Assembly (NCBI RefSeq): GCF_029870955.1
Contig: NZ_PGFQ01000001.1
Location: 992,001 to 1,056,000 of the forward strand
From: Sulfitobacter faviae
Lineage (GTDB): Bacteria > Pseudomonadota > Alphaproteobacteria > Rhodobacterales > Rhodobacteraceae
Direction of reading: 5' to 3'
Length of the DNA: 64,000 nt
This document shows, piece after piece, positions 10,475 to 19,234 of the stretch (its first letter is position 1; each line of letters begins with the position of its first letter). Under the pieces are notes generated by a model that was not told the origin of the DNA, ran no database searches, and saw nothing but the letters and a program-made list of their open reading frames with translations. Position numbers and translations under genes: made by a program.

Positions 10475-10846
10475 GTCTCGTTACTCCACATGGGGGCGCT
10501 GGCAGGCGCACTTAGGGCTTTCTGGCAAAAAACCATCTGCGCCGGGCAGTAATGAGACCGGTTTGCGGCAAACTCGGGACGGTGCGATTTGGCGTGTTTC
10601 CCGCAAAACATGGGGTTCACGAAACTTCGTGGCGGGAATTTGCCGAAAACCACGCGGCGAAGCGCGCCCAAACCCGCCAAAATGCGATGCCCCTTGAACG
10701 AATCCCCCCGAGTGCAATATAGACGGTGCAGACGTTATCTTTTTCGACCCACTGTCTCCCTCATACGGCGCTCAGTCTATCGATCCAGACCAACCACGCC
10801 GGGCCATCGCACCAACGCGGATGGCATCAATATGGAGACTACGGAT
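10475..10846. other. Divergent regulatory gap: response regulator / first cold-shock gene
   Basis: A 372-base gap. The right third holds the csp promoter and long leader (see 10694-10750). In the left two thirds (10475-10690) I see no open frame with protein character and no strong palindrome. Confidence 0.6.
10694..10750 (+). promoter_or_regulatory. Putative csp promoter and conserved leader start (copy 1)
   Basis: TTGAAC (10694-10699), a 15-base spacer, CAATAT (10715-10720), then exactly 20 bases to TTTTCGACCC (10741-10750). The same CAATAT-20-TTTTCGACCC arrangement precedes the second csp gene at 22349-22384. The leader to the ATG would be about 115-120 bases, as is usual for cold-shock mRNAs. 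Confidence 0.55.
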
Positions 10847-11053
10847 ATGGCCACTGGCACCGTAAAATGGTTCAACACAACTAAAGGCTTCGGCTTCATC
10901 GCACCCGACGGCGGCAGCAAAGACGTTTTCGTGCACATTTCCGCTGTTGAGCGCGCTGGCCTGACCGGCCTGGCCGACAACCAGAAAGTGACCTTCGACA
11001 TCGAAGCTGGCCGTGACGGCCGTGAATCCGCGACCAACCTCGCGCTGGCCTAA
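10847..11053 (+). CDS. Cold-shock protein, CspA family (copy 1)
   Basis: A 68-residue single cold-shock domain that binds single-stranded RNA/DNA and melts mRNA structure. It contains both RNP motifs: KGFGFIAP (RNP1) and VFVHIS (RNP2). It differs from the copy at 22473 at only about eight positions, mostly conservative. The ATG at 10847 begins the canonical [11 protein letters not shown] rho-independent terminator follows, so it is monocistronic. Whether it is cold-induced cannot be read from sequence, though the long conserved leader suggests post-transcriptional control. Confidence 0.96.
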   Translation: MATGTVKWFNTTKGFGFIAPDGGSKDVFVHISAVERAGLTGLADNQKVTFDIEAGRDGRESATNLALA

Positions 11054-11089
11054 GGCCCGGGGGCTTCGGCCTTGATGCAAGAATTCGAA

Positions 11090-11122
11090 CCGACCTGCTG
11101 ACACCGGCAGGTCGGTTTTTTT
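11090..11122 (+). terminator. Rho-independent terminator of csp copy 1
   Basis: CCGACCTGC (11090-11098) and GCAGGTCGG (11107-11115) pair perfectly and are followed by seven T. Confidence 0.92.
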
Positions 11123-11194
11123 GTGTCGAGCCTTGCTAAAATAGCCTCTCATGGCAAAATGCGGGGAAACCGCATTATTTTGATGGAGCCTGCC

Positions 11195-11746
11195 ATGCGC
11201 CGCCGTACCTTTTTGACCAGCACCGTGGCCGCAGCCGCCCTTCCCCTGATGGCGCAGGCCCGCACCGCCGCCTATGACCCTGCCCCGCAGATGGTCCCGG
11301 TCAAGGCGCAATATGCGCCCGGGCAATTGCTGATCCTGCCGCGGAGCCATTACCTCTATTTCGTGACGTCGCCGGGCCAAGCGATGCGCTATGGCGTGGG
11401 CGTCGGCAAAGCGGGGCTGGAGTTCACCGGCACCGCGACCATCGACGTGAAAAAGGAATGGCCCACATGGCGGCCAACCAATGAGATGATCGAACGCGAT
11501 CCGCAAGCCTACAAACGTTTCATCGGCAACACCGACGCCCAGCCCGGCGGCCCCGGCAACCCCTTGGGCGCGCGGGCGCTCTACCTGTTCCAGAACGGGC
11601 GGGACACCTATTTCCGCATCCACGGCACAACGCAGCCGAACTCCATCGGGCGGTCCGTGTCGAACGGCTGTATCCGGATGCTGAACGAGCATGTGATCGA
11701 CCTCTACCAGCGGGTGCCGATTGGGACGAAGGTCACGGTGCTCTAA
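11195..11746 (+). CDS. L,D-transpeptidase (YkuD domain)
   Basis: A periplasmic enzyme forming 3-3 peptidoglycan cross-links or attaching proteins to peptidoglycan. A signal peptide with a twin-Arg-like start (MRRRTFLTSTVAAAALPLMAQA in two parts) is followed by the YkuD domain. The catalytic signature HGTTQPNSIG...SVSNGCIRM contains the essential His and Cys. The length of 183 residues is typical of the small single-domain members. I choose the ATG at 11195, which has GGAG six bases upstream, over an in-frame ATG at 11183. It stands alone behind the csp terminator. Confidence 0.9.
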   Translation: MRRRTFLTSTVAAAALPLMAQARTAAYDPAPQMVPVKAQYAPGQLLILPRSHYLYFVTSPGQAMRYGVGVGKAGLEFTGTATIDVKKEWPTWRPTNEMIERDPQAYKRFIGNTDAQPGGPGNPLGARALYLFQNGRDTYFRIHGTTQPNSIGRSVSNGCIRMLNEHVIDLYQRVPIGTKVTVL

Positions 11747-11759
11747 GGCCCCTTTCGAC

Positions 11760-11920
11760 AACACCCGGCCCGGAATCAAGCCGCAGGCACCGGGCCAACG
11801 CCTGCCCGCCCGGACGGGTAGGCGATTTAGTGAGTTCGGGTGCGCCATTGCGAAGGCGCATCACGGCTGAACCATAAAGTGGCACGAGGCTCCGTCGGAT
11901 CGCCGACCCGCGTGCAGGCG
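11760..11920. repeat. REP-like inverted pair (copy 2) between convergent genes
   Basis: The segment 11760-11850 (CCCGGAATCAAGCCGCAGGC, then the hairpin CGCCTGCCCG/CGGGTAGGCG at about 11802-11827 and GATTTAGTGAG) is nearly identical to the reverse complement of 40943-41011. A shorter inverted partner at 11898-11920 (GATCGCC...GCAGGCG) matches the unit at 40849-40878. It lies between the L,D-transpeptidase gene and the ABC binding-protein gene. Confidence 0.75.
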
Positions 11921-11933
11921 CTGGCCCTTCCCA

Positions 11934-11970
11934 CCAAGAAAAAGGGCCAGCGCAGCGCCGGCCCCTTCCC
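11934..11970 (-). terminator. Terminator of the pyrimidine ABC/catabolic operon
   Basis: On the minus strand AAGGGGCCGGCGC pairs with GCGCTGGCCCTT (one bulge, one mismatch) and runs into TTTCTT, about 20 bases after the stop codon. The right arm can alternatively pair with 11918-11929, a perfect 12-base inverted match. Confidence 0.7.
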
Positions 11971-11989
11971 TCATCATAGACGCCAAAGC

Positions 11990-12970
11990 TTACTGGAGCG
12001 CCTTGTCCGTAATCTCATGGGTCCAAGCACCCTCAGGCGCCTTGGTGATCATGCCACCTTCCATGGTGATCGCCGCACTGCGATCAAAGGCCGCCTCGTC
12101 CAGCCGCCCGTCGCTGCCCTCGGTCAGCTTGGCGATCTCGCCCATCATGCGGGTCTGGTGCTTTTCGGTCTGGGCGCCGGTCTGGTCATTTTCCAGCACG
12201 ATCTCGGCGGCTTCCTCGACATTCTCCTCGGCGTATTTCCAGCCTTTCATGGAGGCCCGGACGAACCGCGCCAGCTTGTCGACCATCTCGGGGTCTTCGA
12301 GGTTCTCCTCGGTGGTATAAAGGCCGTCCTCCAGCGTGGAGATGCCTTCGTCCTCATATTTGAAGACCACCAGATCCTCGGGCGTCAGCCCTGCGTCGAT
12401 CACCTGCCAATATTCGTTGTAGGTCATGGTGGTGGCGCATTCGACCTGCTTTTGCAGCAGGGGATCGACGTTGAAGTTGATCTTCTGGATCGTCACCCCA
12501 CCGTCGGAGCCATCGGTCGGATAGCCCAGCTTGCCCATCCAACTCATCAGCGGGATCTCGTTGCCGAAGAACCATGTGCCCAGCGTGTGGCCGGGGAAAT
12601 CCTCGGGGCTTTCGATGCCATGTTCCTTAAGGCAGGTGAGCATCAGGCCGGATTTCGCGAAGGGCTGTGCGATGTTGACGATGGGCGCGCCCTTCTCCCG
12701 CGCGGCCAGCGCCGAGGGCAGCCAGTCCACCATCACGTCGGCCCCGCCGCCCAAGAGCACTTGCACCGGCGCGATGTCCGGCCCGCCGGGCTTGATCGTG
12801 ACGTCGAGCCCCTCTTCTTCGTAGAAACCCTTGTCCTTGGCCACATAGTAGCCCGCGAACTGGGCCTGCGTGACCCATTTGAGCTGTAGCGTCAGGTCGT
12901 CGGCGGCCTGCGCCACGCCCCCCCAGAGGCCCAAGGCCGCCCCGGCGGCGATCTTCGTGATGCTTTTCAT
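11990..12970 (-). CDS. ABC transporter substrate-binding protein, NMT1/THI5 family (probable pyrimidine-type ligand)
   Basis: A 326-residue periplasmic binding protein with a cleavable signal (ends GVAQA/ADD). The NMT1/THI5 fold is recognisable from LQLKWVTQAQFAGYYVAKDKGFY near the N-terminus and the GGGADVMVDW segment. This fold binds pyrimidine or thiamine-precursor ligands in the well-studied members. It is the last gene of a leftward run that starts with ureidopropionase and dihydropyrimidinase, so uracil, thymine or a dihydropyrimidine is the likely cargo. That assignment is inference from context. It is separated from the permease by 27 bases. Confidence 0.85.
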   Translation of the reverse strand: MKSITKIAAGAALGLWGGVAQAADDLTLQLKWVTQAQFAGYYVAKDKGFYEEEGLDVTIKPGGPDIAPVQVLLGGGADVMVDWLPSALAAREKGAPIVNIAQPFAKSGLMLTCLKEHGIESPEDFPGHTLGTWFFGNEIPLMSWMGKLGYPTDGSDGGVTIQKINFNVDPLLQKQVECATTMTYNEYWQVIDAGLTPEDLVVFKYEDEGISTLEDGLYTTEENLEDPEMVDKLARFVRASMKGWKYAEENVEEAAEIVLENDQTGAQTEKHQTRMMGEIAKLTEGSDGRLDEAAFDRSAAITMEGGMITKAPEGAWTHEITDKALQ

Positions 12971-12997
12971 TTTTATCTCCCTGTTGGTTGGTCGTCT

Positions 12998-13837
12998 CTA
13001 GTTCCTTTGGCTGGGGTGCCAGAAGGTCACCCGTCCTTCGATAAGGGCCATGATACCATAGAACGCCGATCCGGCTATTGCCGCGACAACAATCTCGGCC
13101 CAGACCAGATCAAGCGCAAGCTGACCCACCGAGGTGGAGATGCGAAAGCCCATCCCCAGCACCGGAGAGCCGAAGAATTCAGCAACGATGGCGCCAATGA
13201 GGGCAAGGGTGGTGCCGATCTTCAACCCGTTGAAGACAAAGGGCATCGCCGCCGGCAGCCGCAGCTTCACAAGCGTGCGCCAATAGCCCGCCGCATAGGT
13301 GCGCATCAGGTCGCGCTGCATCGCGTCGCTGGCCTGCAGCCCCTGCACCGTGTTCACCAGCATTGGGAAGAACACCATGACCACGACAATCGCCGCCTTG
13401 GACTGCCAGCCGAAGCCGAACCACATCACCATGATCGGCGCCATCCCGATGATCGGCAGCGCGGCGACGAAGTTGCCCACCGGCAAAAGGCCGCGTTGCA
13501 AGAACGGAAAGCGGTCAATCGCCAGCGCCGTCAGGAAAGCCGCGCCGCAGCCGATGATATAGCCGCTCAGCGCCCCCTTGATGACGGTCTGCACGAAGTC
13601 GATCCACAGGATATCGAGCGACGTGGCCATGCGCGCCGCGATGACCGAGGGCGCAGGCAGCAGCACTTGGTTAATCTCGAACCCGCGCACCACGCCCTCC
13701 CAAACGGCAATCAGCGTGATGCCAAAGACCAGCGGTGCCGCTAGTGACGCGCCCCGCGAGGGCCGCTGCCGCGCCAGCCAGACGTTGAGCGACAGGCCCG
13801 CGACCCATGCGACGATGGCAAAAACAACCCAGCCCAT
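12998..13837 (-). CDS. ABC transporter permease (second of pair)
   Basis: A 279-residue inner-membrane permease of the binding-protein-dependent type with six or seven hydrophobic segments. The EAA-loop region reads MRTYAAGYWRTLVKLRLPAAMP, the coupling site for the ATPase. The ATG at 13837 overlaps the stop of the preceding permease as TGATG, which implies translational coupling. A frame that extends upstream of this ATG merely overlaps the neighbouring gene. It is related to its neighbour permease; the two probably form a heterodimer. Confidence 0.88.
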   Translation of the reverse strand: MGWVVFAIVAWVAGLSLNVWLARQRPSRGASLAAPLVFGITLIAVWEGVVRGFEINQVLLPAPSVIAARMATSLDILWIDFVQTVIKGALSGYIIGCGAAFLTALAIDRFPFLQRGLLPVGNFVAALPIIGMAPIMVMWFGFGWQSKAAIVVVMVFFPMLVNTVQGLQASDAMQRDLMRTYAAGYWRTLVKLRLPAAMPFVFNGLKIGTTLALIGAIVAEFFGSPVLGMGFRISTSVGQLALDLVWAEIVVAAIAGSAFYGIMALIEGRVTFWHPSQRN

Positions 13838-14697
13838 CACGCCATCCCCATCCGTTTCAAGGTCAGCCGCTGCACCAGCCCGATAAGCCCCACCATGGCC
13901 GCCGCAAGGGCTGCCGCCATCAGAAGCGCGCTCCAGATCTGCACGGTCTGGCCGTAGTAGCTGCCCGCCAGCAAGCGCGCGCCAAGGCCCGCGACAGCCC
14001 CCGTCGGCATCTCGCCCACGATCGCACCCACCAGCGAGGCCGCGACCCCCACCTTCAGCGAGGTGAAGAAATAAGGCATCGAGGACGGCAGCCGCAGTTT
14101 CCAGAAGGTCTGCCAGCCGCTCGCGTTCCATGTCCGCATCTGGTCAAGCTGCATCTGGTCGGGGCTGCGCAGCCCCTTCACCATGCCCACGACCACCGGG
14201 AAGAACGACAGATACATGCTGATGATCGCCTTGGGCAGCAGGCCCGAAAGGCCCACGGCATTCAGCACCACGATGATCATCGGCGCGATGGCGAGGATCG
14301 GAATCGTTTGGCTGGCGATCACCCAAGGCATCACGCTCATGTCCATCGTGCGGTTGAACACGATGCCGACGGCGAGAAGCGTGCCAAGCGCGGTGCCCAT
14401 GACGAAGCCCAGAAAGGTCGCGCTGAAGGTAACCCACGTGTGGTAGATCAGCGAGCGTTTCGAGGTGACCTTTTTCTCCACCGTGGTCTTCCACAGTTCC
14501 GCGCCGACCTGATGCGGCGCCGGCAGTTTCGGTTTCTCCTGCGACCAGGTGTCGGCCACCAATTCCGAGAATGTCAGCGTCTTGTCGGCGCGTGCCGCGA
14601 CATCCCGCGCCCATTGCGCGTTGAGCGCGACAGCCGCGCCATACCAGATGACGATCAACAGACCCACGACCGTGAGAACGGGGATAATGTTACGCAT
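13837..14697 (-). CDS. ABC transporter permease (first of pair)
   Basis: A 286-residue permease with an N-terminal hydrophobic segment, an extended periplasmic stretch (residues about 25-85) and a membrane core. The EAA loop reads MRTWNASGWQTFWKLRLPSSMP. The periplasmic extension is longer than in its partner. The start ATG at 14697 overlaps the ATPase stop codon as TGATG. The substrate is inferred from the operon (see the binding protein). Confidence 0.87.
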   Translation of the reverse strand: MRNIIPVLTVVGLLIVIWYGAAVALNAQWARDVAARADKTLTFSELVADTWSQEKPKLPAPHQVGAELWKTTVEKKVTSKRSLIYHTWVTFSATFLGFVMGTALGTLLAVGIVFNRTMDMSVMPWVIASQTIPILAIAPMIIVVLNAVGLSGLLPKAIISMYLSFFPVVVGMVKGLRSPDQMQLDQMRTWNASGWQTFWKLRLPSSMPYFFTSLKVGVAASLVGAIVGEMPTGAVAGLGARLLAGSYYGQTVQIWSALLMAAALAAAMVGLIGLVQRLTLKRMGMA

Positions 14698-15482
14698 CAA
14701 TCGTCCCCATGCCCGGCGCGCAGCCCCTCGCGCACGCGGTGCGCGATCTCGAGGAATTCCGGCGTCTCGCGAATCTCCAAAGGCCGTTCGCGCGGCAGCG
14801 GGCTTTCGATCACGTCGGCGATCCGTCCCGGGCGCGGGCTCATCACCACGATCTTGGTGCTGAGATACACCGCCTCGGGGATCGAATGGGTGACGAAGGC
14901 AATGGTCTTTTCGGTCCGCGCCCAGAGCTTCAAGAGCTGCTCGTTGAGGTGGTCGCGCACGATCTCGTCCAGCGCGCCGAAAGGTTCGTCCATCAGCAGG
15001 ATGTCGGCATCGAAGGACAGCGCCCGCGCGATGGAGGCACGCTGCTGCATCCCGCCCGAAAGCTGCCAGGGAAACTTCTTCTCGAACCCCGAAAGCTCCA
15101 CAAGGTCGAGCACCCGTTTCACCCGCTGATCCTGCTCGGCCCGGGGCACGCCCATGATCTCCAGCGGCAGACGGATGTTGCCGCCGATGGTGCGCCATGG
15201 GTAAAGCCCTGCCGCCTGAAAGACGTAACCATAGGCCCGCGATTTACGCGCTTCCTCGGGCGAGACACCGTTGATGGTCACGCTGCCGCCCGTGGGCTGC
15301 TCGAGGTCGGCCATGACCCTCAGAAAGGTCGTCTTGCCGCAGCCCGAGGGGCCGATGAAACTGACGAAATCTCCCTTGTGGATCTCGAGGTTCACGTCTT
15401 TCAACGCGTGGACCGGCCCGTCATTGGTTTGAAAGGTCAGGTCAAGATTGCTGGCGCTGATCACGCTCTGGCTGTCATTCAC
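14697..15482 (-). CDS. ABC transporter ATP-binding protein (nitrate/sulfonate/pyrimidine type)
   Basis: A 261-residue cytoplasmic ATPase of the SsuB/TauB/ThiZ group. Walker A is GPSGCGKTT, the signature LSGGMQQR, Walker B ILLMDEPFGALD, and the H-loop VTHSIPEA. It powers the two permeases encoded immediately downstream, with translational overlap. It is preceded by a 74-base gap after dihydropyrimidinase. Confidence 0.92.
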   Translation of the reverse strand: MNDSQSVISASNLDLTFQTNDGPVHALKDVNLEIHKGDFVSFIGPSGCGKTTFLRVMADLEQPTGGSVTINGVSPEEARKSRAYGYVFQAAGLYPWRTIGGNIRLPLEIMGVPRAEQDQRVKRVLDLVELSGFEKKFPWQLSGGMQQRASIARALSFDADILLMDEPFGALDEIVRDHLNEQLLKLWARTEKTIAFVTHSIPEAVYLSTKIVVMSPRPGRIADVIESPLPRERPLEIRETPEFLEIAHRVREGLRAGHGDD

Positions 15483-15556
15483 GTATTTTACTTCCCTGTT
15501 GGTCGGCCGCTTTTAGCGCGGCACTTTACCTGGTTGTCGTGGCGGCTCTACATGGC

Positions 15557-17017
15557 TCAGATCCCCGCCGGAATGTTGAGAGGATCGCGCTTGATCATCT
15601 TGGGGCTGTTGAGTTCCTTCCATTTGCTGAGGGCGACGTTGGCGCTCGGGAAGGCCGGGCGCGGCACGAAACGGCCCCGGCCGGGCTGCGGCTGGCTGTT
15701 CTGACCCCAAGCCCAGATCACCTCGCCGCGGCTCAGGGTATAGCGGCTCTGCGCCTTGACCTCGAAGCCCTCAAAGACGTTGTAATCCAGCACCGAATGA
15801 TGGTTCGCCGGGCTGATCGTCTTGGTGATCTTCGGGTCCCAGACCACGATATCGGCATCCGCCCCTTCGACGATGGCACCCTTCTGCGGATAGATGTTCA
15901 GGATCTTGGCGATATTGGTCGAGGTCGTGGCGACGAACTCGTTCGGGGTCAGGCGGCCCGTTTCCACCCCTTCGGTCCAGAGCACCGCAAGACGCTCCTC
16001 CAGCCCGTTCGAGCCGTTGGGAATGATCCGGAAATCGTCACGCCCCGCGCGTTTCTGCTCGGTCGAAAAGGCGGCGTGGTCGGTCGCCACCACCTGTAGG
16101 CTGCCCGATTGCAAACCGGCCCAGAGGCTGTCTTGATGGTCTTTCGAGCGGAACGGCGGCGACATGACGCGGCGCGCGGCATGGTCCCAATCGGTGTTGA
16201 AATACTCAGACTCGTCCAGCGTCAGGAACTGGATCAACGGCTCGCCGTAAACCCGCATCCCCTTCTGCCGCGCCCGGCGGATTGCCTCATGGGTCTGCTC
16301 GCAAGACACATGCACGATATAAAGCGGCACGCCCGCCGTATCGGCGATGGTGATGGCGCGGTTCGCGGCCTCGCCCTCGAGCTCCGGCGGGCGGGAATAG
16401 GCGTGGCCCTCCGGCCCGGTGATGCCCTGATCGAAATACTTCTGCTGCAACTCGGCCACCAGATCGCCGTTCTCGGCATGGACCATCGGCAGCGCGCCCA
16501 ACTCGGCACAGCGCTTGAAGGAGGCGAACATCTCGTCATCCTCGATCATCAGCGCGCCCTTGTAGGCCATGAAGTGCTTGAAGCTGTTCACCCCCATGTC
16601 GACCGCGTCTTTCATCTCGTTAAAGACGGTCTCGTCCCAGCCGGTGACGGCCATGTGATAGCCGATGTCCGAGCAGATCTGCGGCGCCGACTTGCGGTGC
16701 CATTCGTTGATCGCGTTCTTGATACTGCCATTCGCGCCGGGCAGGCAGAAGTCGACCACCATCGTGGTGCCACCCACCGCCGCGGCCCATGTGCCGGACT
16801 CAAAGGTCTCAGCCGCCGTGGTGCCCATGAAGGGCATCTCTAGATGCGTATGCGGATCAATCCCGCCGGGGATCACATAGGCGCCTTCCGCGTCGATGTA
16901 TTCGTCACCCGTAAGGTCCTCGCCGATGCGCTTAATCTTCTCTCCCTCGATCAGCACGTCGGCTTTCCACGTCCGGTCCGCCGTGCAGACCATGCCACCC
17001 TTGATTACCTTGCTCAT
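15557..17017 (-). CDS. hydA: Dihydropyrimidinase
   Basis: Hydrolyses 5,6-dihydrouracil or dihydrothymine to the N-carbamoyl-beta-amino acid, step two of reductive pyrimidine degradation. The 486-residue amidohydrolase has the metal-binding GGIDPHTHLE (His56, His58), the lysine expected to be carboxylated in FMAYKG (about Lys153), and further metal and substrate residues in MVHAEN, IVHVS and ATDHAAF. The ATG at 17017 has a good ribosome site (GGAGAGAAAG); an in-frame ATG at 17044 is less likely. It lies 73 bases downstream of the ureidopropionase gene in the same direction. Hydantoinases share this fold, but the neighbours favour pyrimidines. Confidence 0.93.
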   Translation of the reverse strand: MSKVIKGGMVCTADRTWKADVLIEGEKIKRIGEDLTGDEYIDAEGAYVIPGGIDPHTHLEMPFMGTTAAETFESGTWAAAVGGTTMVVDFCLPGANGSIKNAINEWHRKSAPQICSDIGYHMAVTGWDETVFNEMKDAVDMGVNSFKHFMAYKGALMIEDDEMFASFKRCAELGALPMVHAENGDLVAELQQKYFDQGITGPEGHAYSRPPELEGEAANRAITIADTAGVPLYIVHVSCEQTHEAIRRARQKGMRVYGEPLIQFLTLDESEYFNTDWDHAARRVMSPPFRSKDHQDSLWAGLQSGSLQVVATDHAAFSTEQKRAGRDDFRIIPNGSNGLEERLAVLWTEGVETGRLTPNEFVATTSTNIAKILNIYPQKGAIVEGADADIVVWDPKITKTISPANHHSVLDYNVFEGFEVKAQSRYTLSRGEVIWAWGQNSQPQPGRGRFVPRPAFPSANVALSKWKELNSPKMIKRDPLNIPAGI

Positions 17018-17090
17018 CTTTCTCTCCCCATCTTTTCTGGCCAATCACGTCGGGGGGCCGGGGCAGCACCCCAGACCTCCGCCCGCGTGT

Positions 17091-18340
17091 TCAGCCCTCT
17101 ATTTCCGCTGTCTCCAGCACCGCATGGAGCAGCACATCCGCCCCCGCCTTGGCCCAATCCTTGGTGATTTCCTCTGCCTCGTTATGGCTTAGACCATCGA
17201 CACAGGGGCACATCACCATCGCCGTGGGGGCCACGCGGTTGATCCAGCAGGCATCGTGGCCCGCGCCAGAGATCAGGTTCATATGGCTGTAGCCCAGCCG
17301 TTCGGCGGCGTTGCGCACAGCCGTCACGCAACCCTCGTCAAAGGCCACGGGATCAAAGCCGCCGACCTTTTCAAATTCGATCTGCACATCCATATCGTCG
17401 GCGATCTTTTGACCCTCTTCACGCAGACGGGCCTCCATATCCTCGATGACCGACAGTTCGGGCGACCGGAAATCGACGGTAAAGACCGTCTTGCCGGGGA
17501 TCACATTGCGCGAGTTCGGATAGACCTCGATATGGCCCGCCGCGCCGACCGCATGAGGCGCGTGGCTGAGCGCGATCTCGTTCACCTTCTCCAACACCCG
17601 CGCCATGCCCAGCCCCGCGTCGCGGCGCATTGGCATGGGGGTGGAGCCGGTGTGGCTGTCCTTGCCGGTGATCGTCACCTGCGTCCAACTTAAGCCCTGC
17701 CCGTGGGTCACGACGCCGATGTCCTTGCCCTCGGCCTCCAAAATCGGGCCCTGTTCGATGTGCAACTCGAAGAAGGCATGCATCTTGCGCTTGCCGACTT
17801 CCTCTTCGCCGCGCCAGCCGATGCGCTGCAGCTCGTCGCCAAAGCGCTTGCCCTCGGCGTCGGTGCGGTCATAGGCCCAATCCTGCGTGTGAATGCCAGC
17901 AAAAACCCCCGACGACAGCATCGCGGGGGCGTAACGGGTGCCTTCTTCGTTGGTGAAGTTGGTCACGACGATCGGGTGTTTGGTCTTGATGCCCAGATCG
18001 TTCATCGTGCGGATGATCTCCAACCCGCCGAGCACGCCAAGGATGCCATCGTATTTCCCGCCGGTCGGCTGAGTGTCGAGGTGGCTGCCCACATAGACCG
18101 GAAGCGCATCGGGGTCGGTGCCCTCCCGCTGGGCGAACATATTGCCCATCTGGTCGAGCCCCATGGTACAGCCTGCCGCTTCGCACCACTTTTGGAACAG
18201 CGCGCGGCCCTCGGCGTCTTCGTCCGTCAGCGTCTGGCGGTTGTTGCCCCCGCCACGCCGGGGCCAATCTTGGCCATTTCCATCAAGGAATCCCACAGAC
18301 GGTCGGGATCAATCTTGAGGTTCTCTCCGGGCGCGGGCAT
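17091..18340 (-). CDS. Beta-ureidopropionase / N-carbamoyl amino acid amidohydrolase, M20 family (frameshifted in this sequence)
   Basis: Expected to release beta-alanine (or beta-aminoisobutyrate), CO2 and ammonia, step three of reductive pyrimidine degradation. This zinc peptidase-like amidase shows VGSHLDTQPTGG, NFTNEEGTRY, ELHIEQGP and SGAGHDACW, the metal and catalytic segments of the HyuC/AmaB group. The frame breaks at the C-run 18247-18251. One added base links the start MPAPGENLKIDPDRLW to GGNNRQTLTDEDAEG, giving 416 residues. The ATG at 18340 sits just inside a RutR-like operator at 18380. It is the first gene of the leftward operon. Allantoate amidohydrolase is a near relative that sequence alone does not fully exclude. 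Confidence 0.87.
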
Positions 18341-18379
18341 AGGTCACTCCTCTGTCATCGGCTTGGGCCGTGTTGTTTT

Positions 18380-18395
18380 TTTACCATTTGGTAAA
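18380..18395. promoter_or_regulatory. RutR-like operator 1
   Basis: A perfect palindrome, TTTACCA-TT-TGGTAAA, in the divergent gap between the ureidopropionase operon and the TetR gene. E. coli RutR recognises TTGACCAnnTGGTCAA, which differs by one symmetric base per arm. It sits about 40 bases before the ureidopropionase start and 100 before the regulator start. Confidence 0.75.
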
Positions 18396-18496
18396 TCCAC
18401 GATTGCGATTAGGTTAGGCTCTGTCAAGAACTGGTTTGAAACAACCCGCCGCCGATCCGGCAAACGCCTTTTTTAGCAGCACCAAGGATCATTGCC

Positions 18497-19135
18497 TTGC
18501 CCGAAAGCACCGCCAAGAAACCCAGCCGCATCCAGCAGCGCAACCGCCGGGTGATTCTGGATGCCGCGCTCGAAGTCTTTTCCAAACACGGCTACCGGGG
18601 TGCCACGCTGGATCAGATCGCCGCCGAGGCTGGGCTGAGCAAACCGAATATTCTCTATTACTTCAATGGCAAAGAAGACATTCACGTCACTTTGCTGTCG
18701 CAGCTGATGGAAACATGGCTCGACCCGCTGGTGGAACTGGACCCCGAAGGCGACCCCCGGCGCGAGATTTTGGACTATGTCGAACGCAAGCTGACCATGT
18801 CGCGCGAATTGCCGCGCGAGAGCCGTCTTTTCGCCAATGAAATCCTGCAAGGTGCCCCGCGGATCGAGCCGGAATTGCACAGCCATCTCAAACCCCTGTT
18901 CGATGAGAAATGCGCCGTGATCGCGGGCTGGGTGGCGGCGGGAAAACTGCCCGCGCTGGACCCGCAGCACCTGATATTCTCGATCTGGGCGACGACCCAG
19001 CACTACGCGGATTTCGAGGCGCAGGCGCAAATCCTGCTCGGTGCCGAGACCGACCCCCGCCCCCGCGCGCAGGCCCATCTTCAGGCGATGTTCGGCGCGC
19101 TTTTGGACCAGCCCGCGCCAGCGCCAAACGGTTAA
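18497..19135 (+). CDS. TetR-family regulator, RutR-like
   Basis: A 212-residue regulator, the same length as E. coli RutR. The N-terminal HTH (about residues 14-62) includes ATLDQIAAEAGLSKPNILYYF, and the C-terminal ligand domain resembles the RutR/YcdC type (ESRLFANEILQGAP). It is presumably the sensor of uracil/thymine that controls the flanking operons. The start is a TTG at 18497 with AAGGA eight bases upstream; I find no suitable ATG. It is divergent from the catabolic operon and followed by a CtrA box. Its own autoregulation through the shared operator is likely. Confidence 0.88.
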   Translation: MPESTAKKPSRIQQRNRRVILDAALEVFSKHGYRGATLDQIAAEAGLSKPNILYYFNGKEDIHVTLLSQLMETWLDPLVELDPEGDPRREILDYVERKLTMSRELPRESRLFANEILQGAPRIEPELHSHLKPLFDEKCAVIAGWVAAGKLPALDPQHLIFSIWATTQHYADFEAQAQILLGAETDPRPRAQAHLQAMFGALLDQPAPAPNG

Positions 19136-19161
19136 CCATAGCGGCCAGTGGCGCCCTGCGT

Positions 19162-19177
19162 TTAATCCCCCGTTAAC
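19162..19177 (+). promoter_or_regulatory. CtrA-type binding site upstream of small gene
   Basis: TTAA-N7-TTAAC, an exact match to the alphaproteobacterial CtrA consensus, ending 58 bases before the ATG at 19235. A half-site TTAACCAT lies at 19132-19139 across the end of the TetR gene. Confidence 0.6.
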
Positions 19178-19234
19178 ACATGACACCCAGTCTGACTGGC
19201 GGGTGTGGGCTCCTTCCAAGGTAAAGGGGGAGTG

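Noticed and set aside
11918..11953. A perfect 12-base inverted repeat as a plus-strand terminator of the L,D-transpeptidase
   Set aside because: It is about 170 bases past that gene and no T-tract follows on the plus strand. The overlapping minus-strand structure with a T-tract is a better terminator for the ABC operon.
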